A stretch of 64,000 bases of DNA from Sulfuricella sp035530375 (GTDB taxonomy: Bacteria; Pseudomonadota; Gammaproteobacteria; Burkholderiales; Sulfuricellaceae), in contig DATKUY010000037.1 in assembly GCA_035530375.1 (NCBI GenBank), forward strand, positions 1 to 64,000, written 5' to 3'. Position 1 is the stretch's first letter. Each line of letters starts with the position of its first letter. Position numbers and translations under genes: made by a program. The notes below the pieces were generated by a model that searched no databases, was not told where the DNA came from, and was given only the letters and a program-made list of their open reading frames with translations. Shown in pieces: positions 50,800-60,301 of this stretch.

Positions 50800-53385
50800 A
50801 TGAACGTTCAGGAGGAACTACCCCGGCATACGCCCATGATGCAGCAGTATCTGCGCATCAAGGCGGAGCACCCGGACATGTTGCTGCTCTACCGCATGGG
50901 GGATTTCTACGAGTTGTTCTTCGACGACGCGGAGAAGGCGGCGCAACTGCTCGACATCACGCTGACCACCCGCGGCGCGACGGCGGGGCAGCCGATCAAG
51001 ATGGCTGGCGTGCCTTACCATGCGGTCGAGCAGTACCTCGCCAAGCTGGTCAAGCTCGGTGTGGGGGTGGCGATCTGCGAGCAGATCGGCGACCCCGCCA
51101 CCTCGAAAGGCCCGGTGGAGCGCAAGGTGATGCGCATCATCACCCCCGGCACGCTGACCGACGCCGCACTGCTCGATGAAAAGCAGGACAATCTGCTGCT
51201 TGCTCTGGCACCGCACGACAAGATGCTGGGATTAGCCTGGCTCAGCCTTGCCAGCGGCCGCTTCAGCGTCCTGGAAGTTCCATCCGGACAACTTGGCGCG
51301 GCGTTGGAGCGGCTCAAACCGGCGGAAATCCTGTTGCCGGAGGGTTTCGTCCATGCCGCGCTGGAAAACCTGAAATGCGCCCGCAGAACACTGTCCGCCT
51401 GGCAGTTCGATTACGATTCGGCGCTGCAGGGTTTGTGCCGGCAATTCGCCACGTTCGATCTGCAAGGTTTCGGCTGCAACGACCTGCACTGCGCCATTGA
51501 GGCTGCGGGAGCCCTGCTGGAATATGCCAGGAGCACCCAGTGCGGGGCGCTGCCGCACATCCGCGGCCTGCATGTCGAACGCGAGAGCGGCTATGTTTTA
51601 CTCGACGCCGCGGCACGGCGCAACCTGGAAATTTCCGAAACCCTGCGCGGCGAACCGGCACCAACGCTGCTTTCGTTGCTCGACACGACTGCCGGCGGTA
51701 TGGGCAGCCGCCTGATGCGCCACTGGCTGCACCACCCGTTGCGCGACCGGGCCGAGGTACGCGCGCGTCTCGATGCCGTCGCCGTGCTGACAGGCGAATC
51801 CGGTTCTCCGGCCTATTCGCCGATTCACCAAGGCCTGAAACAGCTTGCCGACATCGAACGCATCACGACGCGCATCGCGCTCCGAACCGCCCGCCCCAGG
51901 GACCTGTCCGGCCTGCGCGACAGCTTGCTGGCCTTGCCGCAGATCGCACGGGAAACGGCACAACTCGACAGCCCGCGCCTGACACAGCTAGCCAACCGGC
52001 TGCTTTCGCCGGATGCGCTGGTCACTCAACTGGCTAGTGCGATCCAGCCGGAGCCTGCCTCGGTATTGCGCGAAGGCGGCGTGATCGCCGCCGGCTATGA
52101 CGCCGAACTCGATGAGCTGCGCGCGATCCAGAGTAATTGCGGCGAATTTCTTCTGGCGCTCGAAGCCCGTGAGCGAGAACGCAGCGGCATCGCCAATTTA
52201 AAAGTCGAATACAACCGGGTGCACGGCTTCTATATCGAGGTGACGCGCAGCCAGTCCGATACGGTGCCGGATGATTACCGCCGCCGCCAGACACTGAAAA
52301 ATGCGGAACGCTTCATCACACCGGAGTTGAAGGCCTTCGAGGACAAGGCGCTGTCGGCCTCGGAACGGGCGCTGGCGCGCGAGAAAATGCTCTACGAGAC
52401 GCTGCTGGACAAACTGGTGCCACACATCCCGGCATTGCAGGAAATCGCCGCGGCAGCGGCCGAACTCGACGTACTGTCCGCCTTTGCCGAGCGGGCCGAG
52501 ACGCTGGGCTGGGTCGCTCCTGAATTTACAGACGATGCAGTAATCGAAATCACCGGCGGACGCCATCCGGTGGTCGAAGCCCAACTGGATATGCATAAAG
52601 GCGCGGCTAGTTTCATCGCCAACGATATGCGGCTTTCGCGCACCCGTCAGATGCTGTTGATCACCGGCCCGAACATGGGCGGCAAATCCACCTATATGCG
52701 CCAAACTGCGTTGATCGTGCTGCTCGCCCATTGCGGCAGCTTCGTGCCGGTAAACAGCGCGCGGATCGGCCCGGTGGATCAGATATTCACCCGCATCGGC
52801 GCATCCGACGATCTGGCTGGCGGCCGTTCCACCTTCATGGTGGAAATGACTGAAGCAGCGGATATCCTGCACAACGCCACCGAACACAGCCTGGTACTGC
52901 TGGACGAAATCGGACGCGGCACCTCCACCTTCGACGGCCTCGCCCTGGCTTGGGCGATTGCCCGCCAACTAATAGAAAAAACACGCTGCCATACCCTGTT
53001 TGCCACCCATTATTTCGAGCTTACCCGATTGACACAGGAATACCGGCAGATCGCCAATGTCCACCTCGATGCGCTGGAGCACCGCGACCACATCGTGTTC
53101 CTGCATAACGTGCAGGATGGCCCGGCAAGCCAGAGTTATGGCTTACAGGTGGCGGCACTTGCAGGCATTCCCGCGCCGGTAATCCAGGCGGCAAAAAGAC
53201 ATCTGCTGCAACTGGAACAGCTAGCTGTCAGCAACGGCATTCAAGGCGACCTGTTTGTTGAAACACCACAAGTTACGCCACCCTCGGTGCTGGAAGAGGC
53301 GCTACGCGGCGTCGAACCGGACGAACTCAGCCCGAAAGCCGCGCTGGAACTGGTATATCGGCTAAGGAAACTGCTGGATCAGTGA
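50800..53385 (+). CDS. mutS: DNA mismatch repair protein MutS
   Basis: 861 residues, the family length. The mismatch-reading motif is RMGDFYELFFDDA near residue 35. The ATPase has GPNMGGKSTYMRQTALI and LLDEIGRGTSTFDG. It recognises mismatches in new DNA. Its end overlaps the slyD end by seven bases on the other strand. Confidence 0.97.
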   Translation: MNVQEELPRHTPMMQQYLRIKAEHPDMLLLYRMGDFYELFFDDAEKAAQLLDITLTTRGATAGQPIKMAGVPYHAVEQYLAKLVKLGVGVAICEQIGDPATSKGPVERKVMRIITPGTLTDAALLDEKQDNLLLALAPHDKMLGLAWLSLASGRFSVLEVPSGQLGAALERLKPAEILLPEGFVHAALENLKCARRTLSAWQFDYDSALQGLCRQFATFDLQGFGCNDLHCAIEAAGALLEYARSTQCGALPHIRGLHVERESGYVLLDAAARRNLEISETLRGEPAPTLLSLLDTTAGGMGSRLMRHWLHHPLRDRAEVRARLDAVAVLTGESGSPAYSPIHQGLKQLADIERITTRIALRTARPRDLSGLRDSLLALPQIARETAQLDSPRLTQLANRLLSPDALVTQLASAIQPEPASVLREGGVIAAGYDAELDELRAIQSNCGEFLLALEARERERSGIANLKVEYNRVHGFYIEVTRSQSDTVPDDYRRRQTLKNAERFITPELKAFEDKALSASERALAREKMLYETLLDKLVPHIPALQEIAAAAAELDVLSAFAERAETLGWVAPEFTDDAVIEITGGRHPVVEAQLDMHKGAASFIANDMRLSRTRQMLLITGPNMGGKSTYMRQTALIVLLAHCGSFVPVNSARIGPVDQIFTRIGASDDLAGGRSTFMVEMTEAADILHNATEHSLVLLDEIGRGTSTFDGLALAWAIARQLIEKTRCHTLFATHYFELTRLTQEYRQIANVHLDALEHRDHIVFLHNVQDGPASQSYGLQVAALAGIPAPVIQAAKRHLLQLEQLAVSNGIQGDLFVETPQVTPPSVLEEALRGVEPDELSPKAALELVYRLRKLLDQ

Positions 53386-53861
53386 TGGTGCCCATGGGCG
53401 CCATGCACGTGCCCATGAGTAATTTCCTCGGCGCTGGCGGGACGGATGCCCTCCACGGTACACTTGAACAACAGAGTTTGCCCGGCCAGGGGGTGGTTTC
53501 CGTCTATTACCACGGAGTCTGCGGTAATCTCCGTCAGGGTGAAGACCATATCTTCGTCAGAGCCTTCCGCGCCGGATTGAAACTGCATGCCGACCTCAAT
53601 TTCGTCCACCGGAAAAGCATCTCGGGGTTCGACCCGAACCAGATCGTCGTCATACTCACCAAAAGCGTTCTCCGGATCCAGCGTTACCGCAATGGAACCG
53701 CCCTCGACAGTGCCTTCCAGCGCTTCCTCAACCATCGGAAATATCCCGTCATAACCGCCATGCAGATAACTGATGGGCTGTTCGCTTTTTTCCAAAAGCT
53801 TGCCGGAGCTATCGCTCAATTCAAAACTGAGAGTCACTACCGAATTTTTCGAGACCTGCAT
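53379..53861 (-). CDS. slyD: FKBP-type prolyl isomerase SlyD
   Basis: 160 residues. The FKBP part is split by the insert-in-flap domain, and the chain ends in a His-rich tail (HGHVHGAHGHHH) that binds nickel. It is a prolyl isomerase and chaperone. It is separated from bcp by four bases and shares its direction. Confidence 0.93.
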   Translation of the reverse strand: MQVSKNSVVTLSFELSDSSGKLLEKSEQPISYLHGGYDGIFPMVEEALEGTVEGGSIAVTLDPENAFGEYDDDLVRVEPRDAFPVDEIEVGMQFQSGAEGSDEDMVFTLTEITADSVVIDGNHPLAGQTLLFKCTVEGIRPASAEEITHGHVHGAHGHHH

Positions 53862-53865
53862 AACA

Positions 53866-54330
53866 TTACTCCATGGTTTTAATTAAATTGATTACTTCGG
53901 CGGCATGACCACGGGGTTTAACTCCATATAGCGCATGCTTGAGGATTCCATGCCGGTCTATGACGAACGTGGAACGCACGATCCCCATCTTTTTTATACC
54001 GTCTTTTTCTTTCTCCTGCCACACGTTGTATTTCTCGCACACCCGGCCTTCGGGATCGGCCAGCAGGATCACCGACAGTCCATGCTTGTCGCGAAAGGCG
54101 GCATGACTGATACATTCATCCCGGCTCACGCCGAGAACAACCGTATCGAGGCGGGAAAACTCACTCTCCAGGTCGCTGAAATCAATGGCTTCGATGGTAC
54201 AGCCCGGTGTATCGTCTTTTGGGTAAAAATACAGGACGACATTCTTGCCTTTATATGCGGAAAGCTTGACCATTTCCATTTCCGCATCAGGCAGACTGAA
54301 TCCAGGGGCAGGCTGTCCGACTTGCAACAT
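53866..54330 (-). CDS. bcp: Thioredoxin-dependent peroxiredoxin BCP
   Basis: 154 residues. The peroxidatic cysteine is in DTPGCTIEAIDF (about residue 45). The resolving cysteine found five residues later in many BCPs is absent, so it would need another thiol. It reduces hydroperoxides in the cytoplasm. It is followed by slyD. Confidence 0.93.
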   Translation of the reverse strand: MLQVGQPAPGFSLPDAEMEMVKLSAYKGKNVVLYFYPKDDTPGCTIEAIDFSDLESEFSRLDTVVLGVSRDECISHAAFRDKHGLSVILLADPEGRVCEKYNVWQEKEKDGIKKMGIVRSTFVIDRHGILKHALYGVKPRGHAAEVINLIKTME

Positions 54331-54743
54331 GACAACTCCTTGCTTTACCGTATGGTTGCATTTTAAACGATTTTTTCAAGGTTGGGAGGGATCGTGCCAT
54401 AATCAGGCTAAGCACTTGGGGAGCATGTCATGGCAGGATACAGAGGGAAAACCTTATGCCGCACAGGCAGCTGAACAGTGCCGTGGAGTATGAGAAAAAT
54501 TGACCCGCTGATCAAACTCGTCCAGTGACGCTTGTGCATTTTCGTACGATCTGAACAATCTCATATACGCTCGACAAACGACAACCGCGCCACAAAGAAA
54601 TTATTAACTATCCGACACTGGAATTTTTTAATGAATCTGTTAGAATCTTAAAGTCGGTTGGACATCGTTGATGTGAAAGCCGATTTGCATCAATGGTATA
54701 TCGTCAAGTCTTTAAAACATATTAGTTAATAAGGGAACAATAA
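54331..54743. other. Intergenic interval before the Pro/Ala-rich lipoprotein
   Basis: About 410 bases, AT-rich in its right half. I found no frame with a ribosome site and plausible protein. A TTGATG...CATCAA dyad occurs near 54668-54695. It must hold the promoters of bcp and of the next gene. Confidence 0.4.
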
Positions 54744-55010
54744 ATGAAAAACTCCGTCCTGCTCGCCGCTTTGCTGGCTCTGTCTTTGTCCGCTTGTGGC
54801 AAAAAAGAAGAAGCTCCTGCTCCTGCTCCTGCTGAAGCACCTAAAGTTGAAGCACCTGCTCCAGCTCCTGCTGCTCCTGCTGCTGACGCCGCTGCTCCTG
54901 CCGCCGCTCCTGCTGCTGACGCTGCTGCTCCTGCCGCCGCTCCTGCTGCTGGCGCTGCCGCTCCTGCCGCCGGCGCTGCTGCTCCTGCTGCTGACGCTGC
55001 CAAGAAGTAA
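54744..55010 (+). CDS. Pro/Ala-rich small lipoprotein
   Basis: 88 residues. The signal ends in the lipobox LSAC (Cys18), followed by GKKEEA. The rest is a run of APA, PAAD and PAAG units ending in AAKK. The DNA repeats as 18-24-base units, so repeat number may vary. A long extended chain anchored in the outer membrane and reaching into the periplasm is likely, but no function is known. A strong terminator follows directly. Confidence 0.72.
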   Translation: MKNSVLLAALLALSLSACGKKEEAPAPAPAEAPKVEAPAPAPAAPAADAAAPAAAPAADAAAPAAAPAAGAAAPAAGAAAPAADAAKK

Positions 55011-55024
55011 ATCGGCATTAAGCA

Positions 55025-55057
55025 CAAAAAAACCGGCGCCTCGGCGCCGGTTTTTTT
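55025..55057. terminator. Strong bidirectional terminator
   Basis: AACCGGCGCC and GGCGCCGGTT pair around a tiny loop; A-runs lie on the left and T-runs on the right. It ends the Pro/Ala-rich gene rightwards, and the MBL gene leftwards. Confidence 0.9.
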
Positions 55058-55100
55058 GTGCCCAACGAATCCATGCCTGCCAGACACAAGCCACCCTCAA

Positions 55101-55865
55101 TTAAATAATCTGCCGCCAGCAGAACCCTGTCATCTGGTCAGCCACACCGACCCACTCTGGCGCACAGTTCAAAATCGCGCTTAATGCTTTTTGCGCCAGT
55201 TCAGGGGTATTGTTCTTTTCGCTCAGGTGTGCCGCGATCAAATGCTGCAATTTGCTATTGTCCAGACTCGCCAGAAGCCGGGCTGCAGCACCATTGTCCA
55301 GATGACCCAAGCGGCCGGCGACCCGCTGTTTCAACGTCTGCGGGTAAGGCCCGTCACGCAGCATGTCCTGGTCATGATTGCACTCCAGCACCAAGGCATC
55401 GCAGCCGCTCAGAATAGACTCGATATATGGCGTGGAATTGCCGGTATCTGTCAGCACACCCAATCGCCTGCGGCCGCAACTGAAGACATATTGCACCGGC
55501 TCTCTGGCGTCATGGGGGACGGGGAATGGCTGCACCTCGATCTCGCCGGCCTGAAACGCACCATGGCCGTCAATCAGACGAATATCGGACAAAGTCCTGG
55601 CCTGGGCGTAATTCGTGAGGGTGCCGTGGGTCAACCATACCGGCAGTTCATACTTGCGCGCGAACCTGTCCACTCCGCCAATATGGTCGGCATGTTCGTG
55701 CGTAATGAGTATGCCGGCAAGGTCTTCCGGCCGTAATTCGAGGCGGGACAACCGGGCAACCATTTCCCGAGTGCTGAAGCCACAGTCGAGGAGCAAGCGG
55801 GTTTGCCCGACCTCGACCACCAGCGCGTTGCCCCGGCTGCCGCTGCCCAGGGAAGCGAAACGCAT
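55101..55865 (-). CDS. MBL-fold hydrolase (YycJ-like)
   Basis: 254 residues. The metal motif THEHADH (55-61) and later HDAREPV, TDTGNST and the terminal HLSEKNN match the YycJ/WalJ subgroup. The group hydrolyses phosphoesters or nucleic acids; the substrate is not known. It follows bamC by nine bases. The gene set dapA-bamC-MBL is common in betaproteobacteria. Confidence 0.86.
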   Translation of the reverse strand: MRFASLGSGSRGNALVVEVGQTRLLLDCGFSTREMVARLSRLELRPEDLAGILITHEHADHIGGVDRFARKYELPVWLTHGTLTNYAQARTLSDIRLIDGHGAFQAGEIEVQPFPVPHDAREPVQYVFSCGRRRLGVLTDTGNSTPYIESILSGCDALVLECNHDQDMLRDGPYPQTLKQRVAGRLGHLDNGAAARLLASLDNSKLQHLIAAHLSEKNNTPELAQKALSAILNCAPEWVGVADQMTGFCWRQII

Positions 55866-55874
55866 TGCAGCAGG

Positions 55875-57023
55875 TCACTTCAACTGTTCGAACAGCAGAT
55901 TGAGAATTCTGGTTGCGGTCTCGGACTTCTCGGTCGCACCGTCCTTGTTCAGAATATTGACTTCGCTACCACCGCTCCCAGCCACAACCTGGACGCGATA
56001 TTGCTCCGGGCTGTTGTCCTTGTTTTTTCCATTGCTCTTCCAGAAGGCCAGCTTGGAAAGGAAGCCTTTTTCCTCCTTAGCGCCGTCCATATCAGGATCG
56101 ACGTAGCGGACAAAATAAAGCCCCTTGGAACGATCGCGGTCAACCACGGTAAATCCGACCCGATCAAGAGCCAACCCGACGCGGCGCCACGCACGGTCGA
56201 AGGTATCGGTCAGCACAAGTTTTCCCGCCCCTTCCTGTGAATGCGTAACTTTAGCCCGCTCACGCTTGCTGTCCGCCGCCATCAGGGATTTGGAACGCAC
56301 CTCTTCCACCCCGAAACGCACCATCAACCGGCGCAGCATATCGGCCTCCAGTTCCGGGTCGGCGGGACGCGGCTCCCATATGGTGCGACTGCCGCCGTCG
56401 CCCCCCTCCAGAACTTCATACATGCCGCGATGGCTAATGTAGATTTCAGTGGTGCCAGGCTCTGTGCCGCGTTCAAGCCGGGTGCGGAACTTGTCGCGCT
56501 CGGCAGTGGAATAAAGCCCATCGACTACCTTGCTCAACACGCTGCGGATCGCATCCTGCGGAATCTTGGCCCGATTCTCGGCCCAGTCGGTTTCCATCAC
56601 ACCGGATTCCGGCACTTCCATCTTGATGAGAAAGCCGTTTTCCTGCCAGAATTCCTTCACTACCGGCCATATCTGCTCCGGGGTGGCTTTCACCACCAGC
56701 CAGCGCTGTGAACCCGCACGCTCGACCCTGACCTTGTCCTGGGCAGGCAGCAGGTTGGACGTTGCCGTTGTTGTCTGGGACTGACCGGCCTTTTCCTTGT
56801 TGTATACCGAGAACATGGCGCTACCCTGCGGACTGGCATCGGGCACGGCAAAACGGTTATCCGCTGTCGGCGAAGTCAGGTCGGGGGGGATTTCCAGCGG
56901 CGGCAGTTTGCCTGCCGATTTATAGTCAATCTTCTTGCCTTCCAACAGAGAGGTCGAACTGCAACCCGCTATTAGCGCAAGTCCCATTATCACCACGGCT
57001 GAAGCTAAAAACCTGTTATTCAT
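55875..57023 (-). CDS. bamC: Outer membrane assembly lipoprotein BamC
   Basis: 382 residues. The signal ends in LALIAGC (Cys21). A long unstructured N-terminal part follows (SSTSLLEGKKIDYKSAG is the BamC family start), then two helix-grip domains. It belongs to the BAM complex that inserts outer-membrane proteins. The ATG at 57023 has AAGAAGG before it. It lies 15 bases after the dapA stop. Confidence 0.9.
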   Translation of the reverse strand: MNNRFLASAVVIMGLALIAGCSSTSLLEGKKIDYKSAGKLPPLEIPPDLTSPTADNRFAVPDASPQGSAMFSVYNKEKAGQSQTTTATSNLLPAQDKVRVERAGSQRWLVVKATPEQIWPVVKEFWQENGFLIKMEVPESGVMETDWAENRAKIPQDAIRSVLSKVVDGLYSTAERDKFRTRLERGTEPGTTEIYISHRGMYEVLEGGDGGSRTIWEPRPADPELEADMLRRLMVRFGVEEVRSKSLMAADSKRERAKVTHSQEGAGKLVLTDTFDRAWRRVGLALDRVGFTVVDRDRSKGLYFVRYVDPDMDGAKEEKGFLSKLAFWKSNGKNKDNSPEQYRVQVVAGSGGSEVNILNKDGATEKSETATRILNLLFEQLK

Positions 57024-57038
57024 ACACACCTTCTTGAT

Positions 57039-57914
57039 TTATTGCGCACTAGCCTGGCGCATAGCCTGCCTCAATACATCGTGGTAAACCGCAGAGAGCG
57101 GGGTTAGCGGCAGGCGAATGCCATCGCCGATCAGCCCCATCTGCACCACTGCCCATTTAACCGGAATCGGATTGGCTTCGACAAACAACTTTTGATGCAA
57201 ACCCAGCAGTTTATTGTTGATCGTCCTTGCTGCGACCAGATCGCCCCTGAACGCCGCTTCGCACATTTCATGCATCAACCGGGGTGCCACGTTGCTGGTC
57301 ACCGAAATAACGCCATGACCACCCAGCAGCATCAATGCCAAGCCGCTACCGTCGTCGCCGCTATACACGGCGAAATCCTGCGGTGCGCGCAGCAACAGGT
57401 CACTGCCGCGCTCGACATTGCCGGTTGCGTCCTTGATGCCGATGATGTTCGGTATCTGCGCCAGTCGCAGCACGGTATCGTTAACCAGATCACAGGCAGT
57501 ACGACCAGGTACATTGTAAAGAATCTGAGGGATGTCCACTGCCTCGGCAATTGCCTTGAAATGCCGATACAGCCCATCCTGGGTAGGTTTGTTGTAGTAC
57601 GGCGTGACCGATAGACTGTAGTCCGCACCGGCCGCCTTGGCACATGCCGTCAACTCGATTGCTTCGCTGGTGGAGTTGGCACCGGTTCCGGCAATCACGG
57701 GAATACGGCCAGCCGTATGATCCACCACCGTGCGGATCAACAGGCAATGCTCATCGAAATTTACCGTCGGGGATTCGCCTGTGGTTCCGACGACGACGAT
57801 GCCGTCGGTTCCCTCTGCCACATGAAAATCAATCAGGGCACGCATACGCGCCAGATCCAGACTACCATCATCGTGCATCGGAGTAACGATCGCAACCAGA
57901 CTGCCTTTAAGCAT
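57039..57914 (-). CDS. dapA: 4-hydroxy-tetrahydrodipicolinate synthase
   Basis: 291 residues. The Schiff-base lysine is in IIGIKDATGN, and GTTGESPTV and LYNVPGRTACD are the usual catalytic blocks. It makes the first committed compound for lysine and diaminopimelate. The ATG at 57914 gives the family's N-terminus; a longer frame adds a poor leader. Confidence 0.95.
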   Translation of the reverse strand: MLKGSLVAIVTPMHDDGSLDLARMRALIDFHVAEGTDGIVVVGTTGESPTVNFDEHCLLIRTVVDHTAGRIPVIAGTGANSTSEAIELTACAKAAGADYSLSVTPYYNKPTQDGLYRHFKAIAEAVDIPQILYNVPGRTACDLVNDTVLRLAQIPNIIGIKDATGNVERGSDLLLRAPQDFAVYSGDDGSGLALMLLGGHGVISVTSNVAPRLMHEMCEAAFRGDLVAARTINNKLLGLHQKLFVEANPIPVKWAVVQMGLIGDGIRLPLTPLSAVYHDVLRQAMRQASAQ

Positions 57915-57969
57915 GAAGATTTCCCACAAAAAAACGTAGTTTACCCGAATATCGGACCGCGCGAAATGC

Positions 57970-59793
57970 TCAGTCTGCTTCACGTTCAATCGAGCAGCAC
58001 TGCTTTTCGGTCCCGCCGCTATCGGAAAGCAGTACTTGGCCAGTCACCGGATTGGGGCGAAAAACAGTGCAGCCCTTCAAACCCATATCATAAGCTGTTT
58101 CATAAATCGCACGAAATGCGTCGAAGCCGAATTCATCCGGGACGTTGATGGTTTTCGAAATAGAATTGTCGACATGTGCCTGAAGCGCGGCCTGCATCCG
58201 GATGTGCGCCTCTGGCGCAATTTCGCCGGCACTGACGAAGGCAGCAGGCAATGGCGCATCCTCACCATGCTGCGAGCGGAACTGGCGGTAGGCATAATCG
58301 CTCACTTTCGCCTCGCTGAAGCCGCCATCAGACTCGCGAATTCGCCTCGTGTATGCCAAATCGAAGATCGGCTCAAGTCCGCTGGAAACATTGTTCGCCA
58401 ACAGGCTGATGGTTCCAGTCGGAGCAATGGCGGTCAGGTGGCTGTTGCGCATTCCGTAGCGTTTGATTCCCTGCACGATATCATCGGGCAGGCCTCGAAT
58501 AAATTCACCGGCTAGGTACGGATCGGCCAGAAATGCCGGAAATGGCCCTTTTTCACGCGCCAGACCAGTGGATGCCCGATACGCGCTGTGGCAGATCGTC
58601 CGCATCACCTTTCCAGCCAGTTCGAATGATTCCACGCTGCCATAGCGAACGCCGAGCATCGCCAAAGCATCGGCCAGCCCGGTCAGGCCAAGGCCGATCC
58701 GCCGCGAAGCGCTCGCAGTATCCGATTGCTTTTGCAGCGGGAAACGGGAAAGATTGTAGACATTGTCGAGCAGACGCACCGCTGTTGCCGCAGTCGCTGC
58801 GATCCCTTCCAAGTCAAGAGCGGCACCTGCGGAAAAGGGGGAACTGACAAACTGCGGCAGGTTGATCGCGCCCAGATTGCAGGCGCCATAATACGGCAGG
58901 GGGATTTCGCCGCAAGGGTTGGTAGCGCTGATCTGCTCGCAATACCAGAGATTATTCATGCGGTTGACGCGATCGATGAAAATCACGCCAGGCTCGGCGT
59001 AGTCGTAAGTTGCCCGCATGATCTTGTCCCACAGTGCACGAGCTCCGACGCGGCGCAGCACCCTGCAACGGCGTGGCGCACGGCTGCCGGACCACAGCCG
59101 CTCGACCATCTCCCCGACTGCCGTTTCGTTCTCGGCCAAGGGAAACACCAGAGGCCAGTCGGCATCCTCCCGCACCGCACGCATGAAATCGTCAGTCACC
59201 AGCACCGACAGATTGAAATGACGCAGCGCGCCGGGATCACGCTTGACATTGATGAAGGTCTCGATATCCGGATGGTCGCAGCGTAGGGTCGCCATCATCG
59301 CACCGCGGCGTGCGCCGGTGGATAGTATGGTGGCGCACATGCTGTCCCAGATATGCATGAAAGAAACCGGGCCGGAAGCAGTAGTGCCGACGCCGTGCGC
59401 CGGTTCACCGCTCGGGCGCAAGGTGGAAAAATCATAGCCCACGCCCCCGCCTTGCTGCATGGTCAAGGCGCCTTCCTTCAGCGCCTCGAAAATGCCATCG
59501 AGCGAATCTTCGACCGCGCCCATGACGAAGCAATTAAATAGCGTAACCCGATGGGAAGTGCCTGCCCCGGCGAGAATGCGGCCACCCGGCAGAAAATGGA
59601 ACCCCTCCAGAACCCGGTAAAAACGCCGCTCCCAGACCTCCCGATCCTGCTGCTCCACACTGGCAAGCGCACGGGCAACGCGGCGCCAGGTGTCTTCGAT
59701 GGACAGGTCAATGACCTTGTCCGCCTCGCGGTAACGGTAGCGGACGTCCCAGATGCGGAAAGAAATGCTGGAGATGAAGGGCGCTTCGCTCAT
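57970..59793 (-). CDS. nrdJ: Adenosylcobalamin-dependent (class II) ribonucleotide reductase
   Basis: 607 residues. The reductase barrel has NPCGEIPLPYYGACNLG with the catalytic cysteine, GLTGLADALAMLG, and PTGTISLLANNVSSG before the end. A Cys pair in KQCCSIE is near the C-terminus, as needed for reduction. It makes deoxynucleotides using B12, with or without oxygen. AGGAAG lies six bases before the ATG at 59793. The upstream hairpin (59817-59844) may regulate it. No class I genes were seen. Confidence 0.93.
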   Translation of the reverse strand: MSEAPFISSISFRIWDVRYRYREADKVIDLSIEDTWRRVARALASVEQQDREVWERRFYRVLEGFHFLPGGRILAGAGTSHRVTLFNCFVMGAVEDSLDGIFEALKEGALTMQQGGGVGYDFSTLRPSGEPAHGVGTTASGPVSFMHIWDSMCATILSTGARRGAMMATLRCDHPDIETFINVKRDPGALRHFNLSVLVTDDFMRAVREDADWPLVFPLAENETAVGEMVERLWSGSRAPRRCRVLRRVGARALWDKIMRATYDYAEPGVIFIDRVNRMNNLWYCEQISATNPCGEIPLPYYGACNLGAINLPQFVSSPFSAGAALDLEGIAATAATAVRLLDNVYNLSRFPLQKQSDTASASRRIGLGLTGLADALAMLGVRYGSVESFELAGKVMRTICHSAYRASTGLAREKGPFPAFLADPYLAGEFIRGLPDDIVQGIKRYGMRNSHLTAIAPTGTISLLANNVSSGLEPIFDLAYTRRIRESDGGFSEAKVSDYAYRQFRSQHGEDAPLPAAFVSAGEIAPEAHIRMQAALQAHVDNSISKTINVPDEFGFDAFRAIYETAYDMGLKGCTVFRPNPVTGQVLLSDSGGTEKQCCSIEREAD

Positions 59794-59816
59794 CGGGAAC
59801 TTCCTGAAATAATAAA

Positions 59817-59844
59817 GGCGAGAACCGCTTGCGCAATTCTCGCC
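59817..59844 (-). terminator. Hairpin between the 75-residue gene and nrdJ
   Basis: GGCGAGAA and TTCTCGCC pair over eight bases, loop of 12. On the minus strand TTTATTATTT follows, a weak U-tract, then the nrdJ ribosome site. It looks like an attenuator or weak terminator, or an RNA-processing site. Confidence 0.5.
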
Positions 59845-59869
59845 GATTACGAAGAAATCCTGCCGCCAG

Positions 59870-60097
59870 CTATCTCTGAAATGCGTACATCCGCTCCAGG
59901 AAAGCCTCGGCGTCCACGGCAGCCACATCCGGCGACATGCTTCCAGCGCGCCGGGACTGGTGACGGATCAGCTGTGTCGCAAGCTCCGCTGCCCTGCCCT
60001 GCATCATCGCGATTTCGGGGTTCCAGCCAGCGCACATCACCTCGGGAGAATAGCCGTCATCCACTTTGGCCGAGCACATATCCATTGTCACTATCAT
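59870..60097 (-). CDS. Small protein of unknown function upstream of nrdJ
   Basis: 75 residues. GGAGG lies six bases before the ATG, so it is surely translated. The chain is acidic, Met-rich at the start and without signal peptide (MIVTMDMCSAKVDDGYSPE). TATAAT on the minus strand at 60146-60151 marks a likely promoter. It precedes nrdJ in the same transcript and may assist or regulate it, but no family is recognised. Confidence 0.65.
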   Translation of the reverse strand: MIVTMDMCSAKVDDGYSPEVMCAGWNPEIAMMQGRAAELATQLIRHQSRRAGSMSPDVAAVDAEAFLERMYAFQR

Positions 60098-60301
60098 GAT
60101 CCACCTCCAGTTTCACACCAACTTGTTTCTAAAGTGCCTGCAATGATTATATCGGGTGTTTTCCGGCAAAATGAAGGGCTCGGCAAAAAAACAATCCGGC
60201 AGCCTTGGCCGCACAAGCCGTCTGCGCCGTGCAAATTCCGATTTTGGATGCCCCGCTCAGCTGGAATAGCAAGGGAATAACAGATGAGTTGACTGAAACC
60301 G

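Noticed and set aside
54796..55104. Leucine-rich frame over the Pro/Ala lipoprotein
   Set aside because: It is the +1 reading of the GCTCCTGCT repeats; the signal peptide and lipobox are in the other frame.
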